Assembly: GCF_037042905.1 (NCBI RefSeq)
Contig: NC_087245.1
Span: 10,865,501-10,929,500 of the forward strand
Reading direction: 5' to 3'
From: Lytechinus pictus
Taxonomy: Eukaryota > Echinodermata > Echinoidea > Temnopleuroida > Toxopneustidae
DNA length: 64,000 nucleotides
This document shows, piece after piece, positions 59,601 through 64,000 of this stretch (position 1 is the stretch's first letter; each line of letters starts with the position of its first letter). The position numbers and the translations under genes were made by a program. The notes beneath the pieces were generated by a model. It saw only the letters and a program-made list of their open reading frames with translations. It made no database searches and had not been told where the DNA came from.

Positions 59601-62600
59601 AGATGTAAGAGCTGCCAATCTGAAAAAGACCATTTCAGTATTATAAAAGCTGAAAAATCAGTATTTTGGTGAGGAAATAAGTATTTTTGAAGAAATCCAC
59701 AGGACAACACATACATACATATACAACTGTAACTTAAAAAATCAGTATTTTGAATGAAACGATCTGTATTCTTTTTCTTTTCAGTACTAATTACTGAAAA
59801 TCAGTACTACTTGGCAGCTCTGAGATGCTCACGATACTCACGTAAATTGACACTATAAAGGGTGTATGCGGCCCCTGTAAAATCCCCATTTCACATCAAC
59901 TGATATTACCACCCTTTCACTGACCAACCCGTTCTCCCCTGTTCCAAAGGTACATGTACGCAGATGTATGCAGTTGAAATCTCTTTCTCTGGTTTTCTTG
60001 CTTGTTTTGTAAGGAGTAATAACATTAAAAAATATCCCATTCCCAAGCCTTTCAGCTCGGGAATGAGCATTAGGGGCTATTGCGGATGTGAATGAGAATA
60101 GTATGTGCTTACTGGCTTGGTTTTCAATGCGTTGCTGACATGCATATTAAAGCCCTTATTTCAGGCATCAGTCCTCAAGACTCTAATTTCCTAAGCATCC
60201 CCATTTGCACAGTACCCCAGGGTAACCATCATGTCACTAATGAGTTAAAAAAGATTGAGATAAGAGTTGGAAAATAAGAAGTGTTTGAATAAAAACTATC
60301 CTTTTATCCCCATTTGCAGAGTACCACAGGGTCACTATCATGTCACTCATGAGTTAAAAACGATTTGAGATAAGAGTTGGAAAATAATAAGTGTTGAATA
60401 AAAACTACCCTTTTTATACTAGTAGTATACTATGAATGAATCAATGGGTGGAAAAGGTTTTATTCCCCTGTTCTAGATAAATGTACATGTACTCATGGAG
60501 GCATACTCAGTTTAGGCGCTAATACAGTTTTGCACCGGCTGATTTCGAGCAAATTTCCCCACCAGTAATTGTTCACAAATGTCATGACAAGTCTAGCTCT
60601 CAGTCACATTTCGAGGTCAATAAACAATATGCCCACCACTTTTCCAAATATCGCAATCTGGCTGTATTTCGGCTCTGTTCTCGACGTTATCGTTCAAATT
60701 CTCAGACATCGCTCCGCCTGGCTTCGCCATAATTTTGATATCGACTGAAAGGGGAATCCAGCCCAAATAAAAAGTTGTTTTTAGATGTAAAAAAATCAGA
60801 GAAGTTGATGCGTGAAAGCTTTAACAATATTGCATAAACAAGAAGAAAGTTATGAATTTTTAAAAGTTGTTAAAATTGGTAATAACTATACCCATGGAGA
60901 CTTCAAATTGGCCACGTTTGGGATGTCATAGTGATGTAAGGCAAGGACTACACTTCCATGTAGTCCAATGCATAAAATGGCTAAAATGTCATTTTTTCAA
61001 CAGTTTTACTTCAAATGATAGTTTTTCTTTCACGAGGACATAAAACAATATGCCACCTGGATGTATTTTTACTACTGCCCCAGGGGAATAAGTACTAAGG
61101 AGAAAACCACAAACCCCTAATAATTAAGTACATGGCCTAAAAGATGGGAAAGTTGTCCTTGCCTCTTGTCATAATTTACTTACCCAATTGCCAATTTGAA
61201 AATTACATAGTCTTAGGGATCTCAATTTCAAAGCAGCCACAGCTTTAACATTGCTTGTCCGATTTCTTTCAAACTTTCACCATTCTGTTTTTCTTATTTT
61301 TTTCTTTTCCAAAACAACATTTCATTACCAAGGTTGGATTCCCCTTGAAGTTAGCGACCAAAAGATTTGCCTGTGGCAGCACACCAATTAGTTCACTGCA
61401 TGTTCATATGATTTGGTCGTAAAACTTCAGTCCATATCAAAATTATGGCAAAGCAAAGCGGAGCGATATCTGAAAATTTGAACGATGACATCGAGATCGG
61501 AGCTGAAATACAGCCGTTCCCGATCACGATATTTGGAAAAACAGTGGGCATATTGTTTATTGATCTTGAAATGTGACTGAGAGACTTGCCATGACATTTG
61601 TGAACAATTTCTGGTGGGGAAATTTGCTCGAAGTCGGCCAGTACGAAAGTGCATTAACGCCATCAGTTCACAGTACGGAGGCAGATAGATCCAGGTAGGG
61701 GCACATGGGAAGCATACCTCCTCTATATTTAGAAATGACATAATATCAATATACATGTAGCTACAACTCTTGGATCCACCACTGAATATAGATGATTGAT
61801 TCCTTTGTATACATTTTGATTTGAACAGAGTGAGTGCATTAGAATATTTGAGTGCACACACAGGCTTCAGTTGAGCTCATCATATCTATTACTGTACTTC
61901 CAATATTCTCTACCAACTAGAATCAGATTCAATTATTTCACAACTCTTTAAAAAAACACAAAAATACAAATAAAATGCTTCTACAACAGAACATGTATTG
62001 CGAAGAATAAACAGACAAGGAGCAATGATCACCGCTGTACATGTACATGTACAGCAGATGTACGTGTACAGCGGATGTGGGGGAACAACAGAAATCCATT
62101 GGCCTATTGAGGTCCATCCCCCTACATGTAATTACCGTACAACAGGAAAGGGACAATTTACACACAAAAACAAAGCAAAGAAAAGGCAAAACAGAAGAAT
62201 AAACATCTGAGTTAGAAGGGGGGGGGGGGGGTTCACCTACATGTACCAACTACACATAAAAGTCCACAGAGACTGCAGTCGGTATGTGTGCACTGTACTC
62301 TATCCAATGGTACAAATACTTGTAGTCTAGTCTGTGGTGTTATGCTTGATTGAAACACCATACCTTAGGACAGTTTGGCCTTGGGTGATGTTAACAATAG
62401 AAGAAAAAATAAACAGGTAAAAATATGTACCACAATCTGGGATTATAGTCTATGCATGCAAGCATCATCTGCAATAGACCAAAAGCTTCAGTCTCTGTAT
62501 TTTGGTTGTTCCGCTGAACTGCGTTGGCTCACTCACCAATACATAGACTGAAGAGCTTGGAGGCCCGTACGTACAGACAACGTATTAGCAGTAACGTTAG

Positions 62601-63937
62601 ATCTAACATTCGGCGGAAAACCGATTTTCCGATCGTTTTTTTGTACATAAAATGTCACATTATGAAAAAGAAATCACATCCATATTAACGAAAAATGTTT
62701 AAAATTCAGAAATATCGTACCTTAGACCGCAGTTACCGCTAATTCCTTTCAAATGATGATCGAAACATCGTCATCTTCGATCCTTTCGTTGGTCAACGTA
62801 AGTTGCCATCTTTGATGACGTCATCATCCTTACAGACGTATTTACCAGTCGCTATATATTACGATTTGTGCCGCTGCTTTGCGCTTGTAGATGTGCGTGC
62901 GTTCGGAACTTGTCGCTCGCATTGATTGGCCAGGATATCGAAAATTTAATCGGAAAGCCTTGATAAAAGCACAACTCGTTGACGGCTGCCATTTTTTCCT
63001 CTCCGGCAGAAAATAAAAAAAGAAGGAATAACCCAGGGAATAACTCATCGGTAACGTATATTTTCGATATTTTATAGAACTTACATAGTTTCAAAAGAAA
63101 GATTAGGGTGTGGTTTCTTCATCCACTGTACATCATGGTAAATATCTAAGAAGGCATAATTTTGTGGATATAGTATGTTCGCTATTTTCTATCCTAAAAC
63201 AACTGGGAGAGGGCCCTTTTTTGTGATAAATCTCAACATGATAGGTTCGCTCCTCATTGTATCATGACCTTTTTTTAGGTATGCGGTTCTGAAATCATAA
63301 ACATGTCAGATTTCAGAAAGCAAAAAAAAAAAAAAATCATGTACAGATCAATGAAAATTCTGCTTCTGGCAAATTTCACGACTGTATTTTTACTTTTAGT
63401 ACTGATTAAAATAAACTAATTTCATTTTCTTTAAGATCGTAAGTGTTGTGGACAATTTACAATGAAAAAAAATCAATAAAAATCATGAGTAGTCTAGAAA
63501 AACATTGAAATACTTAAAAAAAACAATGAAAATAAAGAAATAAAATATTTGGATGCCAATTATTTTTTTGATGTGCATATGATCAGGATCTAACAAGAGT
63601 CTACACACCAAAAAATAATACTTCAATGGGTGATTTCATATGTCAATTCACCCAATGAGTAAAATTGCACCGTCTCTGAATTTGTTTTTTTTTTTGGTAT
63701 AAGGAATTTGACATGGCCCATGCACAAATATTTCTTTAGCGCAATCAGATGCATGGTTTTTCTGCTAGGAGATGCCCAATTTCAAGATTTGAGTCTCAGT
63801 ACAGTTTCAGATCATGTTGTTAATGTTGAATAAATGATTTTGATTTTTTTTCTAAATTGAAATATAACAAAAGATTTGTTCACTTACCAATGGGGATGGT
63901 CTTTCCTTCAATCTTATCTGTCCAGCCTGCATAGTAC
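44570..63937 (-). CDS. Gene B: aldehyde dehydrogenase (ALDH1/ALDH2-like), 5' end outside window
   Basis: Exons 63888-63937, 55103-55164, 53559-53687, 52690-52803, 50880-50979, 49597-49781, 48476-48640, 47988-48145, 47293-47407 and 44570-44602 join in one frame of about 369 residues ending in TAG. By analogy with gene A four further 5' exons, including any targeting leader, lie beyond base 64000, so the cell compartment cannot be read. Motifs: [65 protein letters not shown] (the middle Cys is the nucleophile), [28 protein letters not shown]-terminus [10 protein letters not shown]. The substrate channel keeps the ALDH2-like HFALFF stretch. It lies upstream of gene A in the same orientation, ~6.3 kb apart, and is its tandem paralogue. 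Confidence 0.93.
45106..46840. mobile_element. 1.73 kb element with 8-bp target duplication in gene B intron 13
   Basis: Termini TAAGCCTGAGTC and GACTCAGGCTTA are perfect complements, followed inward by imperfect atcgatt and ccggtgttcga matches. Flanked by GTCACAAG at 45098-45105 and 46841-46848. The interior repeats itself two or three times (gagctctaaattgaattcat, gaattaatcctgata, caattttctctg phrases). No transposase, so non-autonomous. The duplication length points to hAT. Confidence 0.85.
47293..47407 (-). CDS. Gene B exon 13-equivalent
   Basis: 115 bp encoding [17 protein letters not shown] and [27 protein letters not shown] donor follows, so the frame does not run on to the TAG 48 bp further. 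Confidence 0.95.
47988..48145 (-). CDS. Gene B exon 12-equivalent
   Basis: 158 bp beginning [11 protein letters not shown] and ending RAGTV plus TA before a GTAAGT donor. Joined to the next exon it gives GTVYVNCYD, with Tyr where the family nearly always has Trp. The splice site was fixed by the donor consensus and by the equal exon length in gene A. Confidence 0.92.
48476..48640 (-). CDS. Gene B exon 11-equivalent
   Basis: 165 bp encoding [25 protein letters not shown] and MKIAKEE, with the nicotinamide-ribose Glu at the end. Confidence 0.96.
49385..49456 (-). tRNA. tRNA-Ser(GGA)-like sequence, probably a pseudogene or SINE head
   Basis: 72 nt on the minus strand. The acceptor strands GAACCAG and CTGGTTC pair perfectly over 7 bp. 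The anticodon arm GCTGC-CTGGAAA-GCAGT is a 5 bp stem (one G-U) with a 7-base loop and GGA at the anticodon position. GGTTCGAATCC matches the B box, but two of five T-stem pairs are broken, the D stem is weak and the long variable arm of tRNA-Ser is missing. In gene B intron 10. Confidence 0.45.
49597..49781 (-). CDS. Gene B exon 10-equivalent (catalytic cysteine)
   Basis: 185 bp with [19 protein letters not shown]; the triple Cys is the usual ALDH2 arrangement. Ends EQGPQ before a GTATGC donor. Confidence 0.96.
50403..50818. mobile_element. 416 bp TA-flanked MITE
   Basis: In gene B intron 9. Ends ggaccccgttctcattac and gtaatgagaatggtgtc are inverted, bordered by TA (50401-50402, 50819-50820). 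Inner aaactggttt and aaccggttt words create further hairpins. Confidence 0.78.
50880..50979 (-). CDS. Gene B exon 9-equivalent
   Basis: 100 bp with [18 protein letters not shown], holding the general-base Glu. One codon shorter than gene A because AAAD replaces AAGAS. Confidence 0.95.
51342..51943. mobile_element. ~600 bp long-palindrome MITE with TTAA borders
   Basis: The left half (gtcaagtttaccc ... aaagttatgacatttcaaaa ... gatatgcaaatgag) pairs with the right half (ctcatttccatactgacc ... aaaatgtcataactttc ... gggtggacttgtcc). TTAA is at both ends. In gene B intron 8. From memory this family is widespread in marine invertebrates; not searched. Confidence 0.8.
52690..52803 (-). CDS. Gene B exon 8-equivalent
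   Basis: 114 bp encoding [19 protein letters not shown] and ending FTGSTE. GTAAGA donor as in gene A. Confidence 0.96.
53559..53687 (-). CDS. Gene B exon 7-equivalent
   Basis: 129 bp encoding [19 protein letters not shown] and [15 protein letters not shown], closer to ALDH2 than gene A at this exon. Contains the oxyanion-hole Asn and cofactor Lys and Glu. Confidence 0.96.
55103..55164 (-). CDS. Gene B exon 6-equivalent
   Basis: 62 bp encoding [17 protein letters not shown] and QIIP. It is separated from the preceding exon by an 8.7 kb intron. Confidence 0.95.
55818..56654. mobile_element. Older copy of the TTAA-bordered palindromic MITE
   Basis: Starts TTAA then aggccaagttcatc, ends gggatggaattgaatt then TTAA, with ttacatccgattctgatgg near the right end as in the copy at 51.3 kb. 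It is longer and much diverged. Confidence 0.5.
57300..57530 (+). repeat. Degenerate minisatellite (ttgattggtc...ttctttgatt)
   Basis: attgattgatcagtcgattc, attggtctattctttgattt and attgatcagtgaattctttg recur about every 55-60 bases, roughly four units, in gene B intron 5. Confidence 0.65.
57540..59200 (-). other. Gene B intron 5, no feature recognised
   Basis: No repeat border, RNA gene or exon-like segment identified. Confidence 0.5.
59215..59510 (+). pseudogene. Decayed 3' remnant of a non-LTR reverse transcriptase
   Basis: Translated with frame breaks it gives [17 protein letters not shown], then [11 protein letters not shown] and a proline-rich [10 protein letters not shown]. This follows the LHWLPVKxRIDFK ... 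YGDRAF ... APxLWNSLP order found at the end of many CR1/L2-type ORF2 proteins. Several stops interrupt it. Confidence 0.5.
60197..60414 (+). repeat. 109 bp tandem duplication
   Basis: atccccatttgca through gagttggaaaataa and aataaaaacta occurs twice, starting at 60197 and 60306, with a few substitutions. Confidence 0.85.
60512..61668. mobile_element. Foldback element with ~230 bp imperfect arms, itself interrupted
   Basis: The left arm (60514-60745, ggcgctaatacag ... atttcggctctgttctcgac ... ttcgccataattttgatatc) pairs with the right arm (61435-61668). The flanks CTCAGTTT and ATCAGTTC agree at 6 of 8 bases and may be an old 8-bp duplication. The spacer is mostly a separate MITE at 60749-61346. 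Confidence 0.7.
60749..61346. mobile_element. 598 bp MITE nested in the foldback spacer
   Basis: Ends aaggggaatccagcc and ggttggattcccctt are inverted with one mismatch; the interior carries the aagaaagttatgaatttt and tttctttcaaactttcacc text common to this class. No target duplication clear. Confidence 0.7.
61669..63887 (-). other. Gene B intron 5, part next to exon 5
   Basis: Holds a 22 bp perfect palindrome of gtac/atgt words at 62034-62055, a G run at 62218-62231 and an A run at 63327-63339. No exon-like or repeat-bordered segment recognised. Confidence 0.5.
63888..63937 (-). CDS. Gene B exon 5-equivalent (first visible)
   Basis: 50 bp, same length and phase as gene A exon 5, encoding [17 protein letters not shown] after a split Arg codon. 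GTAAGT donor. Confidence 0.93.
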
Positions 63938-64000
63938 CTTTAAATGAAAAACATGAATTAAACTAGATCTTAACATGCTTCCATCCAGTTTAGGCAGGCA

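Noticed and set aside
61427..61861. 144-codon open frame on the minus strand
   Set aside because: It runs through the right arm of the foldback element; composition and lack of any family motif suggest chance.
62034..62055. 22 bp perfect palindrome of gtacatgt words as a regulatory site
   Set aside because: tacatgta words are frequent throughout this DNA; it looks like simple-sequence background.

Overview
This is animal nuclear DNA: AT-rich and intron-rich, with short exons bounded by GT/AG and long introns packed with transposable elements. The repeat content points to a marine deuterostome, most likely a sea urchin or other echinoderm. The main pointers are a TU-like foldback transposon, hAT-like elements carrying the GCGAGCGCGAAGCGCGAGC module, TTAA-flanked MITEs and CTAG-rich tracts. 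The species is inferred and was not tested.

The only protein-coding host genes I can support are two head-to-tail aldehyde dehydrogenases of the ALDH1/ALDH2 class, both on the minus strand. Gene A (38318 down to 12510) shows 12 exons starting with a mitochondrial-type leader. Its last two coding exons, predicted from gene B, are not in the window, so its 3' end lies to the left of base 1. Gene B (63937 down to 44570) shows its last 10 coding exons including the stop; its first four exons lie beyond base 64000. Eight comparable exons have the same length in both genes, or differ by one codon, and share intron phases, so they are tandem duplicates. Catalytic Cys, general-base Glu, Asn, Lys and cofactor-binding residues are intact in both. 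Gene A has an altered substrate tunnel.

Layout. 1-12509: gene A intron or 3' flank, with a 3.46 kb inverted-repeat element (6758-10216) that contains a ~158 bp satellite of X-box-like palindromes and a block saturated with CTAG, and a tRNA-like sequence at 10.67 kb. 12510-38318: gene A. Its introns hold a truncated non-LTR retrotransposon (14.8-17.0 kb), a 6.2 kb triple-nested foldback complex (19972-26174), a piggyBac/Kolobok-type MITE (29846-30586), two related hAT-like elements with clear 8-bp target duplications (28512-29478 and 35726-37225) and several smaller MITEs. 38319-44569: intergenic, with more inverted-repeat elements and an RNase H fragment. 44570-63937: gene B, with an 8-bp-duplication element just beyond its exon 14 in intron 13 (45106-46840), a tRNA-Ser-like sequence, TTAA-flanked and TA-flanked MITEs, and a nested foldback at 60.5-61.7 kb.

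The two genes would encode NAD-dependent aldehyde oxidation, gene A probably in mitochondria. The most unusual material is structural: very long near-identical inverted arms in a transcribed intron, and short motif arrays carried inside non-autonomous transposons. Exon boundaries were read by hand from homology, splice sites and frame. Repeat family names are inferences from termini and target duplications.
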